From a virus: 64,000 nucleotides of DNA. Below, one piece after another: positions 27,533 to 36,144 of the stretch. Each line of letters starts with the position of its first letter. The stretch's first letter is position 1. The stretch lies in the IMG/VR virus record IMGVR_UViG_3300012147_000001, positions 1 to 64,000 of that record; one strand, 5' to 3'. The notes beneath the pieces are model-generated. The model was given only the letters and a program-made list of their open reading frames with translations. It was not told the origin of the DNA and did no database searches. The translations under genes and the position numbers were made by a program.

Positions 27533-29864
27533 CAGTTACGATTCCTTTAAAGTTAAATTTTAATAATTGAATAACGATATTTTTATCAGTTACCCCATCA
27601 ACAAGTGTCAGAGTTGGTTTATTTTGTTTAATAATATCAACTCTTTTTGTGACACGTTTAGCAAGAGACTTACCTTCAGTTATAGCAATTCTCAAACTTT
27701 CTTTTGTAATAAACCTACTTGATAAGTATTTATGGTCTACTTCTGACGGAATAACATCAGGTAAAAACTTAAAGAAATGTTTGTGAACAATTGGATAAAT
27801 ATCACTTCTAGTTAAAACGCTTGCTAAACCTCTGTAAGAAACATTACTTTTGTATTCTTCGTATTTTCTGTACGTTAAATATTGAGCAGATAATTCGCTT
27901 CTTTGAGATTCAGTGATTTGAGTAGTAAGATTTTTAGTTAGTGTGTCGAAGACACAAAACTCTAGTCCATCTTTTTCAACTAGCTTTGTAGCGTAGCTTT
28001 GAGGTACTTTAAATACAGCAACGTTAACATCTAAATAAACACATAATGCTTTCATTAAATTATGGTCAGCCATACGATAATTATTATCGTAAATAGCAAC
28101 AAAGTAAGTTGGTTTAAAAACACCTTCTAGATATTTATTTTTGATTATATTGGCAGTTTTAAAAGAGTAAGTGCCACTAAAATCAATGTCTTTACATCTA
28201 CCATTACCTGAGTATGCAACTGTAGGAATTACTTTAGTTGGTTGATAAGTGCTTCCGCTAGACTGACGCGCTATACGTTCAGCTTTAGGAATATCTTCCA
28301 AATCAATTATTTCTACATTTTCATAATACTTTTCAAACACTGGTTTAAAAGTATCTATTTGAGCATCACTTAAACAAAGGTACTTATCAAAAGCTGCTTC
28401 ATGTTTTGTATAAACACTAAGTACTTCTTTTTCACGATTATAATAATGATTGTAATGCTGTTTAGCTCTGTACAAACCAGATTCAGGTAATTCTCCTTGT
28501 TCTGACCAATAACTTATTTTTTTAATATAGCTTGGACATTTTCTAACAATAGCAATGCTTTTGGATTCGCCAAATCTAAATCCAGTATCAGAATTACCCA
28601 TTTTTTTAGCTTTTTCACCTTCAGTAACAACAAAATCTATGTAGATGTCATCAACTTTTGCAGCTTCTTTTAAATCTCGTCTGAGATTATTATTAAAAAC
28701 TTTGTCGATTTCTGTAAGCAAAATAGGATTTTTTGAAAATGGAGTTTTAGACTTAATTTTTCTAGCTAAATAAGTCAACATACCTTCGTTAGGTGAGTTT
28801 TCCACAATAAAATTACACTTTTGAACAAAGGGTAAGTGTCTTGCTTTAAACGCAACAGTAACTGCTTTTCTTCTGTAGTGAGCAAACATACGAGACATTA
28901 ATGCGTTAAGCACATCATTAGTACGTTCTGTGTAATCTAAATCTTCTCTAGAAGGTTTTATGTCTACACTGTCAACTGGTAAGTCTAAAAGTAAAGAATT
29001 AACACCTGATACATCTTCAATCTTGTTTAGTGTTTCAGAGTAGTCACTATAAAACTCTGATGTAACGTTAATAGGATATACAACACATCCCATACGAACA
29101 GCAAGTGCATCATTAATGCATGACTCATAAACATTAACAGTAGTTTTTTTATCAACAAGATTACCTTCATCATCTGGTATACAGATAGTTGCAGTTACTG
29201 GAAAAGACCTAGCTGTTTCAAGGTCAAACCTGTACTCAAAATCTATTAAGTAATCTCTGTTCAAGATTGTTGGCTTAACATCAAATGCAGCAAGTTGTGT
29301 TTTAGCAGCATTATTGAAACGATAAAAGTCTTCTTCTTTAACAGGCACTTTAACTTCTACACCGTCAGGGTTGTCAGTAATATCTTCTAATAGAAGCTCT
29401 AATGGCGTAGTGTTCTGTAATGAAGAACTTTGGTAAATACGTCTAATACCGTCTTTGTAAGTGGTAATGAAAAACGTATCTGTATATGCAGCAGGTGATT
29501 TACCACCAACACCCCAACCACCAATAGAATTACTGGTTGAGTTTTTAGTTGATTCACCTAAGATACCATACACATTAAAAACTGTTTTGTTATCCATACT
29601 GCAACCAAAATCTCTAACTATAAAGTTTGGATTCATTTTTGAAGGTAGGGTAACGTGAAATGGTACTTCTGGTTTGCCAGCAGCAATGTGACCGTCTAAA
29701 GCATTAGTAGAGATTTCTCTTACAATAGCTTCGATTGGACGAATATAAAGACCTTTAGTAACAATTCTAAAAATAGTATTGTTTATTGTGGTTTTATGTA
29801 CATTAGATTCTATTGGTTTAGAACCACCTCTAATAGTTTGTTCTTTTGATATATTAAGTCTCAT
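27519..29864 (-). CDS. rIIA-like GHKL ATPase
   Basis: A 781-residue protein whose N-terminus has the GHKL ATP-binding fold: REISTNALDGH (about 46-56), VRDFGCSMD (about 79-87) and a glycine-rich GGWGVGGKSPAAY lid near 113-125. The rest, a long alpha/beta region, is typical of rIIA-like phage proteins. It overlaps and probably acts with the rIIB-like protein at the membrane or against host exclusion systems. Confidence 0.83.
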   Translation of the reverse strand: MRLNISKEQTIRGGSKPIESNVHKTTINNTIFRIVTKGLYIRPIEAIVREISTNALDGHIAAGKPEVPFHVTLPSKMNPNFIVRDFGCSMDNKTVFNVYGILGESTKNSTSNSIGGWGVGGKSPAAYTDTFFITTYKDGIRRIYQSSSLQNTTPLELLLEDITDNPDGVEVKVPVKEEDFYRFNNAAKTQLAAFDVKPTILNRDYLIDFEYRFDLETARSFPVTATICIPDDEGNLVDKKTTVNVYESCINDALAVRMGCVVYPINVTSEFYSDYSETLNKIEDVSGVNSLLLDLPVDSVDIKPSREDLDYTERTNDVLNALMSRMFAHYRRKAVTVAFKARHLPFVQKCNFIVENSPNEGMLTYLARKIKSKTPFSKNPILLTEIDKVFNNNLRRDLKEAAKVDDIYIDFVVTEGEKAKKMGNSDTGFRFGESKSIAIVRKCPSYIKKISYWSEQGELPESGLYRAKQHYNHYYNREKEVLSVYTKHEAAFDKYLCLSDAQIDTFKPVFEKYYENVEIIDLEDIPKAERIARQSSGSTYQPTKVIPTVAYSGNGRCKDIDFSGTYSFKTANIIKNKYLEGVFKPTYFVAIYDNNYRMADHNLMKALCVYLDVNVAVFKVPQSYATKLVEKDGLEFCVFDTLTKNLTTQITESQRSELSAQYLTYRKYEEYKSNVSYRGLASVLTRSDIYPIVHKHFFKFLPDVIPSEVDHKYLSSRFITKESLRIAITEGKSLAKRVTKRVDIIKQNKPTLTLVDGVTDKNIVIQLLKFNFKGIVTDENN

Positions 29865-29870
29865 TTGGAA

Positions 29871-30314
29871 TTATTCCTTTCTAAATAGTGATTTTTTTGG
29901 TTGCCATTTGTTGTATTCAGCAACACGTTTAATATCTATTTTAATTTCATCCCATTGTTCTTGTAGGATAGCTAAAGCTTGATGACATTGAACTTCATCA
30001 AACATAGCTACATGACATTTTTGGCGTTTTATTTTTAACGAATAAGCAAACCATTCATAAGCAACTTTTCGAGATTTAAAATGTTTATCTTTCCATAAAG
30101 GGTCAAACATCTTATGAACTCTGCTTCTTAATTCTCTAGTTGCAGCATCAGCTAAATTACCTAATGCATCTTTACTATCTGGATGGCATCCAACATAGCT
30201 GTTATGCTTTTTACACAAATAAAAGTATTTATTTGATAAGTCTGGTCTGTGTGGATATATAACATCACCAGTGACTAGTTTGCTTGGTTTATTGCAGGTA
30301 GGACATTTTGGCAT
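29871..30314 (-). CDS. DUF3268-type zinc-finger protein
   Basis: A 147-residue protein starting MPKCPTCNKPSKLV, followed by VIYPHRPDL, YLCKKHNSYVGCHPDS, LGNLADAATRELR and FDPLWK: the characteristic pattern of DUF3268 phage and prophage proteins. The two CxxC/CxxH pairs would bind zinc. Later, CHVAMFDEVQCHQAL closes the family signature. Function unknown. ATG overlaps the preceding stop. Confidence 0.8.
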   Translation of the reverse strand: MPKCPTCNKPSKLVTGDVIYPHRPDLSNKYFYLCKKHNSYVGCHPDSKDALGNLADAATRELRSRVHKMFDPLWKDKHFKSRKVAYEWFAYSLKIKRQKCHVAMFDEVQCHQALAILQEQWDEIKIDIKRVAEYNKWQPKKSLFRKE

Positions 30315-30610
30315 TATGTAATTCCTATCTTAAGCATAAAATAACTTCTAGACATTTCTTTAGCTTTATCGTCTAAATGCTTGGCTTGCTTGTACGCTTT
30401 AGAAGCAGCTCTATTCATTTTTTTATCGTAAAATGGTTTTTGTGTTTTAAGGTAAGTGTAAACTTTATTTCCATGTATAAACCTGCCACCATACGAAGCA
30501 AAACCACACACAGGACAATCATTTCTATAAGACAACCGTATATCATATATATATTCACAAGACGAACAGCAACGTATTAAAGCACGTTTTTGAGAAGATT
30601 TTTTAATCAC
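30314..30610 (-). CDS. Zinc-ribbon protein, 98 aa
   Basis: Two pairs of cysteines, CCSSC near residue 16 and CPVCG near residue 34, form a short zinc ribbon; the C-terminal half is a basic helix. Such proteins often bind nucleic acid or proteins. The first gene after terminator 30635-30652, it starts the zinc-ribbon/rIIA/rIIB run. Confidence 0.65.
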   Translation of the reverse strand: MIKKSSQKRALIRCCSSCEYIYDIRLSYRNDCPVCGFASYGGRFIHGNKVYTYLKTQKPFYDKKMNRAASKAYKQAKHLDDKAKEMSRSYFMLKIGIT

Positions 30611-30634
30611 AATTTATTCCTTTAGACGCAAAAA

Positions 30635-30652
30635 AGCCACCCGAAGGTGGCT
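30635..30652 (-). terminator. Strong UUCG-loop terminator after thyX
   Basis: A minus-strand 7-bp GC-rich stem (30646-30652 with 30635-30641) closed by a TTCG tetraloop and followed by a run of T residues. It ends the nucleotide metabolism operon. Confidence 0.88.
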
Positions 30653-30709
30653 ATAACTTGGCAGAAGTTTTAAACAGTTGGAAAGGAATTAACCAACAAC
30701 TCAATCATA

Positions 30710-30724
30710 ATCGCTGAAAGCGAT
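30710..30724 (-). promoter_or_regulatory. Possible fifth virion-RNAP-type promoter hairpin
   Basis: A 6-bp stem ATCGCT/AGCGAT with a GAA triloop (plus strand) right behind the thyX stop codon. Triloop and closing T-A pair equal those of the four upstream hairpins, and the minus-strand flank TTATGAT resembles their TTARTGRY, one base shorter. It would serve the zinc-ribbon/rIIA genes but sits ahead of the terminator at 30635-30652, so function is uncertain. Confidence 0.4.
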
Positions 30725-31543
30725 TTAATCAAGTGGAGGTTCAATTCCTTTTTCTACATAAAAACGATATTGTCGCCAAAAACTACCTGTAAAATTACCA
30801 GAACCACCTTTTTTAGTAACACGAGCAACATGTTCAAACGGACTTGCATGGATAACATCAGCATTAATTAATAAACCAAAAACTCTATTTACTTTATCAA
30901 TACTAGTATCTAGTACTCTGTAACTAACTTGAGCACAAGCAGTTACTGACATTTTAACTAAAGTTTTAATTGGATATTTTTCTTTATCATTTTCACTAAC
31001 GTAAGGTAAATGCCATTGACCCCAATCAAGTAATTCAGGTTTATTATTAAGCATGGCACGATTCATTTGATTAGCTAATTCTCTAATTTCTGGTTGTGCA
31101 TCTTTGTGAGCACGTAATGTATTCCAGTTATCCATTTTAGTAGTCGTCATTACTACTTTAATGTGTGTCCAAGGTTCAAGCATTCTGTTAGCTACTTGCT
31201 TATGTACACCAACACTTTTAAGCAATAAAGTAAGAACACTAACCATATAGCCAGTAAATTTCCAAATTGCTTTAGCAAAGAATTTACGTACTGAACCAAG
31301 TTCAACATCAGCTTGCATACCAGCTTGTTTTTTACCCCAATGAATTGGTACAGCCATGTTTGACCAAACTAATTTAATAGCTTTCATTATAGGTATGGCT
31401 CTACTACTTGCAGCATTACGAGAAAAATCTCTATGAGTCATAAACTCAGCATGAATAAATCTATGGTATTCAAGTTCAAAAGTAGTAATACGTTCACCTT
31501 TTGGATTAATACTATCTGCTATTATTCTTGCTCTTATTGTCAT
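30725..31543 (-). CDS. thyX: Flavin-dependent thymidylate synthase ThyX
   Basis: A 272-residue enzyme that methylates dUMP to dTMP using FAD and methylenetetrahydrofolate. The signature is HRDFSRNAASSR, a phage-type variant of RHRxxSxNxxSxR with the first Arg replaced by Thr. The LDWGQWHLPY and ACAQVSYR segments are further ThyX features. Together with dCMP deaminase and dUTPase it raises dTTP for the AT-rich phage DNA. Its ATG overlaps the deaminase stop. Confidence 0.92.
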   Translation of the reverse strand: MTIRARIIADSINPKGERITTFELEYHRFIHAEFMTHRDFSRNAASSRAIPIMKAIKLVWSNMAVPIHWGKKQAGMQADVELGSVRKFFAKAIWKFTGYMVSVLTLLLKSVGVHKQVANRMLEPWTHIKVVMTTTKMDNWNTLRAHKDAQPEIRELANQMNRAMLNNKPELLDWGQWHLPYVSENDKEKYPIKTLVKMSVTACAQVSYRVLDTSIDKVNRVFGLLINADVIHASPFEHVARVTKKGGSGNFTGSFWRQYRFYVEKGIEPPLD

Positions 31544-31998
31544 TACGTTTCCTTATCAAATTTATGTACGCGAACACCTGTAAATACGAGATGGTCAATA
31601 CCTTTTTTGTTTTTATATTCATTTAAATAATGAACATCGGTTATACCTACAGAAGCAATGGATTTTGCACACTCAATACAAGGTGCTGTTGTCACAAAAA
31701 GAACTGCTTCTTCTGGTGAAACACCTTCTCTTGTAAGCTTGTCTAATGCATTACGTTCTGCATGTATTACTTCAGGTTTGGTTGTTAAAGTACAAGTACT
31801 GTTACTCCAACTTTCGCTTTGACATTCATTATCAAAACCTGTTGGCATACCATTCCAACCAAGACCAATCATACCACTTGGCAATACAATTACCGCACCA
31901 ACTTTACGTTTTCTGTCTACAGACTCTAATGCAGCTTTCTCAGCTATGCTCATGTAAAAGCCGTCAAACTTTGGGTTAAAAGGATTGAATTTTTTCAT
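31543..31998 (-). CDS. dCMP deaminase
   Basis: A 151-residue zinc deaminase: HAERNAL supplies the zinc His and catalytic Glu, and TTAPCIECAKSI supplies the two zinc cysteines. It converts dCMP to dUMP, the ThyX substrate, and overlaps thyX. The protein starts only 4 bases inside the preceding gene. Confidence 0.92.
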   Translation of the reverse strand: MKKFNPFNPKFDGFYMSIAEKAALESVDRKRKVGAVIVLPSGMIGLGWNGMPTGFDNECQSESWSNSTCTLTTKPEVIHAERNALDKLTREGVSPEEAVLFVTTAPCIECAKSIASVGITDVHYLNEYKNKKGIDHLVFTGVRVHKFDKET

Positions 31999-32378
31999 TT
32001 GGTTTCTTCCAGAATTTTATTAATCCTTTCAGCAATGTCTTGCAGTACAGTAGATGGTACTGTTTGGTCATATGCAGCCCAAATGTTTATTCCTTTATCT
32101 GGGTCAATATTGCCATATGCGTCCATAACAGTACCTTCAAGTATTGTTTTAAGACAATGTTTTAATTTCATGTTTTCTTGTTCAATTATTACAATGCGCT
32201 TAGATTGTTGAAGTGCTTCTTTTTGAAGTCTATCAGCACGTTCACTAACTACTTCAAAAGAACCTTTATAATTACCTGCTTCTAGCTCAAGCTGTGCATT
32301 GCGTTTTTTTAAAGTTTCAATTTCACTCCAAGCTTTACGTTTTGCGTCAAACTCTTGTCCCCACGCTGTTTTAGACAT
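31995..32378 (-). CDS. Coiled-coil protein, 127 aa
   Basis: Residues about 15-65 form a strong heptad pattern (coiled coil), then a globular C-terminus. Start 32378 (MSKTAW) is preferred over ATG 32396 because AAGGA lies 8 bases before it. No family recognised; it is co-transcribed with deaminase and thyX. Confidence 0.65.
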   Translation of the reverse strand: MSKTAWGQEFDAKRKAWSEIETLKKRNAQLELEAGNYKGSFEVVSERADRLQKEALQQSKRIVIIEQENMKLKHCLKTILEGTVMDAYGNIDPDKGINIWAAYDQTVPSTVLQDIAERINKILEETK

Positions 32379-32418
32379 GATTTTTTCCTTTTTCATTTTG
32401 TTTACTCACAAAAAAAAA

Positions 32419-32434
32419 AGACCCCGAAGGGTCT
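32419..32434 (-). terminator. Strong UUCG-loop terminator after the dUTPase gene
   Basis: Minus-strand stem AGACCC/GGGTCT with TTCG loop, followed by nine T residues (32418 down to 32410). It separates the dUTPase from the downstream deaminase/thyX genes. Confidence 0.9.
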
Positions 32435-32448
32435 AAAGTGGGAGAAAT

Positions 32449-33102
32449 TTATTGTTTAATAGAAGCGTATGCAGCACCTAATTGATTATGTATAATTTCA
32501 TCAATGTTGGGGTCTTCCATATCAACATTGTTCATTATATCAACTAACCATTCGTTATCTTCACGACCATTCCATATTTTAATGTAACTGCCGTCTTTAT
32601 AACCATTTTGCTGTCTAAAAAAGTTTAATACATTTTTAGCAAGATACTGTTTATAAAGTTCATTAACAGGTAATAAAGCTTGTTCACATATAAAATAAAA
32701 CAAACAAGGACTAAACAAGTTAGCAGCAGCTAATCCAGCCATAAGTTGAAGATTGTTTAATAAAGTCATATTAGAGTAATCATATATGATTCCATCAAAT
32801 TCAATAAAAATGTCTTTATTTTGTAAAAATTGAGCACAATCTATTATTGAATTTTGGTCTTTTAAAACAAGTGTATGTGATAAACCAAAATGCCAAATAT
32901 CCACAAGCTCCATTTGTACTTGAGCCATGTCTGGTTTTTGTTTTTTCCACCATTTCCATCCATGATGGTCAATAGCTTCAACAGATTCAGCTAATATTGC
33001 TGTACACCAATTATTATTGGCATTAATCCAATTTGGATTAACTTTACAATTAATTTCATTTTGTAGTTGAATCATTTTATCTAGTTGTAGTTTAGTTAAC
33101 AT
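32449..33102 (-). CDS. Dimeric all-alpha dUTPase
   Basis: A 217-residue protein of the dUTPase_2/MazG-like family, hydrolysing dUTP to dUMP. AILAESVEAIDHHGWKWWK supplies the first EExxE-type metal motif, MELVDIWHFGLS the second (ExxD), the order known for dimeric dUTPases. A GYKDGSYIKIWNGREDN loop lies near the C-terminus. Start 33102 has an ideal AAAGGA site; the 18 upstream codons belong to overlap with the previous gene. Confidence 0.87.
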   Translation of the reverse strand: MLTKLQLDKMIQLQNEINCKVNPNWINANNNWCTAILAESVEAIDHHGWKWWKKQKPDMAQVQMELVDIWHFGLSHTLVLKDQNSIIDCAQFLQNKDIFIEFDGIIYDYSNMTLLNNLQLMAGLAAANLFSPCLFYFICEQALLPVNELYKQYLAKNVLNFFRQQNGYKDGSYIKIWNGREDNEWLVDIMNNVDMEDPNIDEIIHNQLGAAYASIKQ

Positions 33103-33442
33103 TTGATTTCCTTTTAAAAATTGACCAAAAAGATTTGGTACGTTTAAGTTCAGCAAGTTCTTTTTTAAGTGTTATTATTTCTTTTTTATTATTAAATATA
33201 GTTTTTTCATAGACGCAATTTACCATTTCTATTCTTTTAAACAAACTTGCATTTATTGGGTCAACAATTTCTTTAAAATCACTTAACTCAACAAATTTTT
33301 TTGTATCTTTTTTATAAGAGACACCCACAATACGTACTTTAAATGCTTCATTAGCTAAAGCTTTACGATACATTTCACTTTTATTCGTTAGTTCTATGTA
33401 TTCTGAAGTACTAATAGTTACTGTATTAAGGTTTTGAGACAT
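33092..33442 (-). CDS. Hypothetical 116-aa protein with C-terminal coiled coil
   Basis: Residues about 80-105 are Lys/Glu/Leu heptads, followed by a basic tail. Start 33442 follows GAGGAAAT; an ATG at 33457 is less likely. Overlaps both neighbours. No known family. Confidence 0.6.
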   Translation of the reverse strand: MSQNLNTVTISTSEYIELTNKSEMYRKALANEAFKVRIVGVSYKKDTKKFVELSDFKEIVDPINASLFKRIEMVNCVYEKTIFNNKKEIITLKKELAELKRTKSFWSIFKRKSNVN

Positions 33443-33644
33443 GAGATATTTCCTCATTTAAAGTTTTTTTAACTAATTCCATTCCCTGATGATAAAGAGC
33501 AAGACTTTTTCGAGAAATTAAATTATTTGAATTTTCTAATCCAAAAAATATAGTTAATGCACTGCTTTCAGCAGCACTGTAAGTAATTTTCTTTTTAACA
33601 GAAGCATCCATAAACTGTTTATGTAAAATACCTTTAGTTGCCAT
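33426..33644 (-). CDS. Hypothetical 72-aa protein
   Basis: A small basic helical protein, unrecognised. A GGACTATTT motif precedes the ATG, and it overlaps the next gene by 17 bases. Confidence 0.55.
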   Translation of the reverse strand: MATKGILHKQFMDASVKKKITYSAAESSALTIFFGLENSNNLISRKSLALYHQGMELVKKTLNEEISHVSKP

Positions 33645-33652
33645 AAATAGTC

Positions 33653-34249
33653 CTATGGTTTATCCAGTTTAGATTTATTTAATACTGGTTTATGTTGAAT
33701 TAAATTGACAGTTTCTTGTCGGCTTTTAATTTTTGATTGAACTTCTGTTTCCCATTTAGTTTTGTAATTCCATACATTATGTTTATCAGCAATTTTGCAA
33801 ATAGCTTCTTCTGATAATTCACAGTTGTATGGAAAAGCAAGCCAACCTGTATTAGCAACATGAAGTGAGTTTACATTTTCTTTCATAAAGTCAATGTGTG
33901 CAGTATTAAGAGCTGCTGCAAGGTCAGCTTGTTTAAGTCTACGTTTAGATAGCGGAATACCATTTTCACTGGCTAACTCTGGTTCACCTGTAACAATATA
34001 TTCTTGCTTTTTTTGGTCTCGACAAAAAACAATTAAAGTGTAATTCCAGAAATGAGGATAGTCAGTAATAAAAGATGCAGTAACACTGTTGGGTATAAAC
34101 AATGTTTGTTTTGGTATAGATAATACTTCTGCATTTTTCATATTACATGTAAACCAAACAGCTAATTTATTTCTTCTTAAGTAATTATCAGCTAGAACTG
34201 GTGCAGTTTTGTTTGGGTTATATTTTTTTGTTTTACGTTTTTTTGGCAT
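33653..34249 (-). CDS. Hypothetical 198-aa protein, basic N-terminus
   Basis: It begins with a Lys/Arg stretch (KKRKTKKYNPNK) and has an alpha/beta body with no motif I recognise. Start 34249 is preceded by TAGGAATAAAT; an upstream ATG at 34285 lacks a ribosome site. It is the first gene downstream of the RNAPII operon terminator. Confidence 0.65.
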   Translation of the reverse strand: MPKKRKTKKYNPNKTAPVLADNYLRRNKLAVWFTCNMKNAEVLSIPKQTLFIPNSVTASFITDYPHFWNYTLIVFCRDQKKQEYIVTGEPELASENGIPLSKRRLKQADLAAALNTAHIDFMKENVNSLHVANTGWLAFPYNCELSEEAICKIADKHNVWNYKTKWETEVQSKIKSRQETVNLIQHKPVLNKSKLDKP

Positions 34250-34380
34250 ATTTATTCCTACAATATTGAAGACTATCTGAGTCAACAGTGTTTAGGTACT
34301 CTTAGCCAAAATTAGCTATTTAGTACTTGTTAGTTACTAGGTTTAGTTTTATGAGTAAAAAAATAAATATACTCTCCAAA

Positions 34381-34401
34381 CCCACACTCCGAAGGAGTGG
34401 G
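34381..34401 (-). terminator. Terminator after RNAPII catalytic subunit gene
   Basis: The minus strand pairs CCCACTCC with GGAGTGTGGG (2-base bulge) around a TTC loop, followed by TTTGGAGAG. It lies 20 bases after the stop codon. The 137-base spacer to 34286 shows no gene and no clear promoter. Confidence 0.7.
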
Positions 34402-34422
34402 ATTTAGGTAGTATATAGGTTT

Positions 34423-35430
34423 TTATGACAAAGAATAGTTAGATTCACGAATTGATTGAGCCAAGTCTTGTGAGTACTTGTTAAATACTCCGTTAGTTCC
34501 TGCAATCTGATTTAATATATTCTGAATTACATTTGATTCAGCTAATTTAGCTAACTCATCTGCATATCCAATACGAATATCTTCTATATGGTTTGGTGAA
34601 GCCCAAAACGAATCATGAATAGTAGTCATTTCATATCCGCGAACATGTGCTCTACGATACAACTGACGCACAATATAAGCATCTAAACTGTGAACTACAT
34701 TAGCTGGTAAAGATAAATCAAACTCTTTAGCCATTTGCTCAGATGTTCTGAAAGTGAATGTAGCTTTATTTAATTCAGCTATTTCAACTTTTTTATCTAC
34801 CTTTCCCATTACTGGTACATACGCTGTATGACCATCAGGAAGCGTCCAAGTATAATCAAGAGCTTCTGAGTCCTGTAAGGTTTGAATATCCAACAACAGC
34901 CTGTAAGCACCTTTTAAACCAACTTGAAGACATTTATTAAATGCTTCTAATTCGGAAGTACCTTTACCAAACAACAATTCAGGTTGTTTAGTACTGTTGT
35001 AAAAAGCTGTCATTATTGGTTTCTTAAGCATGTCACGAGTTGTATTACAGCCATGAATTACATTCATATCATTGGAAATATCAAAGTAAATGTCGTTACG
35101 TTTGTTGTTATCAATGAGATTCACTTTAATAGCTGAGTCTTTACATCCAGTAACTGCTGACATTATTTGTATTCCAGAAGCTGTTGCATCTAAATTACAC
35201 ATAAAACCGACATTATTACCTTTTAATATTTCGTTATGTGCATTAATAGCTTTGGCTAAAAGCACAGATTCATCTGTACATTCCTCTTTAGCAAAAGCTA
35301 ACTGGTCTTTAAAAGACAATTTAACAAAGTTATCAGACCACGATAAACGTTCATCCCATGTTAATTTGTCCATTCCATTGGCGTTAGCCATACTAATCAA
35401 TAAATATTCATAAGGTGTAAACTTCTGCAT
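34423..35430 (-). CDS. RNAPII catalytic subunit, C-terminal part of T7-like RNA polymerase (N4 gp16-like)
   Basis: A 335-residue protein holding all three palm/finger motifs of single-subunit RNA polymerases: motif A CNLDATASGIQ (Asp81), motif B TRDMLKKPIMTAFYN with Arg132, Lys136 and Tyr144 at exact T7 spacing (Asn follows Tyr where T7 has Gly), and motif C TIHDSF (His272, Asp273). The N-terminal part of the enzyme is coded separately (36145-37077), as in N4 RNAPII, which transcribes middle genes with an ssDNA-binding cofactor. Two small genes lie between the subunits here. Confidence 0.93.
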   Translation of the reverse strand: MQKFTPYEYLLISMANANGMDKLTWDERLSWSDNFVKLSFKDQLAFAKEECTDESVLLAKAINAHNEILKGNNVGFMCNLDATASGIQIMSAVTGCKDSAIKVNLIDNNKRNDIYFDISNDMNVIHGCNTTRDMLKKPIMTAFYNSTKQPELLFGKGTSELEAFNKCLQVGLKGAYRLLLDIQTLQDSEALDYTWTLPDGHTAYVPVMGKVDKKVEIAELNKATFTFRTSEQMAKEFDLSLPANVVHSLDAYIVRQLYRRAHVRGYEMTTIHDSFWASPNHIEDIRIGYADELAKLAESNVIQNILNQIAGTNGVFNKYSQDLAQSIRESNYSLS

Positions 35431-35440
35431 AGTAAATTCC

Positions 35441-35917
35441 TTAACTAAAGTCGATAGCTTTTAATAATGCTTTTCTGCTATCAAGGTATTTAGTCCACTG
35501 AACAAAGACAAAAAATGCTTTATCAGTGTCTAATTCATGGGTAATTTTTAACGAATTAATTGCTTGTTTCCAATCAAATAAATCTCCTTGTCTTACATGT
35601 ATTTCTGTTAAAAATGGAAATAATTTATCACATTCTTCTTTTGAAACAACATCAGATATTTCACGTTCGTCCATAATATAACTTTTTAACACATTAGCTA
35701 ATTTGTCAGGTTCTTTTGTTTTCATAATAGTTTTCCAGTAAGTAACACTATGATTTAAAACATCAATAACATATCTTGCACAAGCAAAAACAAGTTCACT
35801 TTCTACGTAATGCTCATTCATTTTTTTCATACGTTTGATTGCTGTTTTCTTGTAATGTCTTTTGAGTTCAGCACGTTTGTTCTTACGCTCTCTGTTTTGT
35901 TGACTTTTATTAGCCAT
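35441..35917 (-). CDS. Hypothetical 158-aa protein between RNAPII subunit genes
   Basis: A very basic N-terminus (many Arg/Lys in the first 35 residues) then helices. Overlaps the 72-aa gene by one base and ends 10 bases before the catalytic subunit. Not a polymerase fragment as far as I can see. It could be an RNAPII cofactor or an insertion. Confidence 0.65.
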   Translation of the reverse strand: MANKSQQNRERKNKRAELKRHYKKTAIKRMKKMNEHYVESELVFACARYVIDVLNHSVTYWKTIMKTKEPDKLANVLKSYIMDEREISDVVSKEECDKLFPFLTEIHVRQGDLFDWKQAINSLKITHELDTDKAFFVFVQWTKYLDSRKALLKAIDFS

Positions 35918-36135
35918 TATAAATCCACCATTTTAGCAAGAAGTGCTCTGTTAGTAAGAAACTCACCATTCTTATCTATATAAGCTTGAATAAAATGAGT
36001 AGCGTAACCTTGTTCTTCTAAATAATCCCAAACTTGAAATAAACCAGCTTCTGGGTCTGTTTCATTTGGGTCATCTAATACAGCAATCATTGTATGATTT
36101 ACAAACAAGGTTTGTACTTCAGTTAATTTAACCAT
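35917..36135 (-). CDS. Hypothetical 72-aa acidic protein between RNAPII subunit genes
   Basis: Unrecognised; contains NHTMIAVLDDPNETDPEAGLFQVWDYLEEQGY. Lies 9 bases after the N-terminal RNAPII subunit, and its stop overlaps the next start. Confidence 0.6.
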   Translation of the reverse strand: MVKLTEVQTLFVNHTMIAVLDDPNETDPEAGLFQVWDYLEEQGYATHFIQAYIDKNGEFLTNRALLAKMVDL

Positions 36136-36144
36136 CTAAATACC

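Noticed and set aside
27333-27563. Plus-strand 76-aa frame in the rIIA/rIIB overlap
   Set aside because: Shadow of the rIIB-like gene, no ribosome site.
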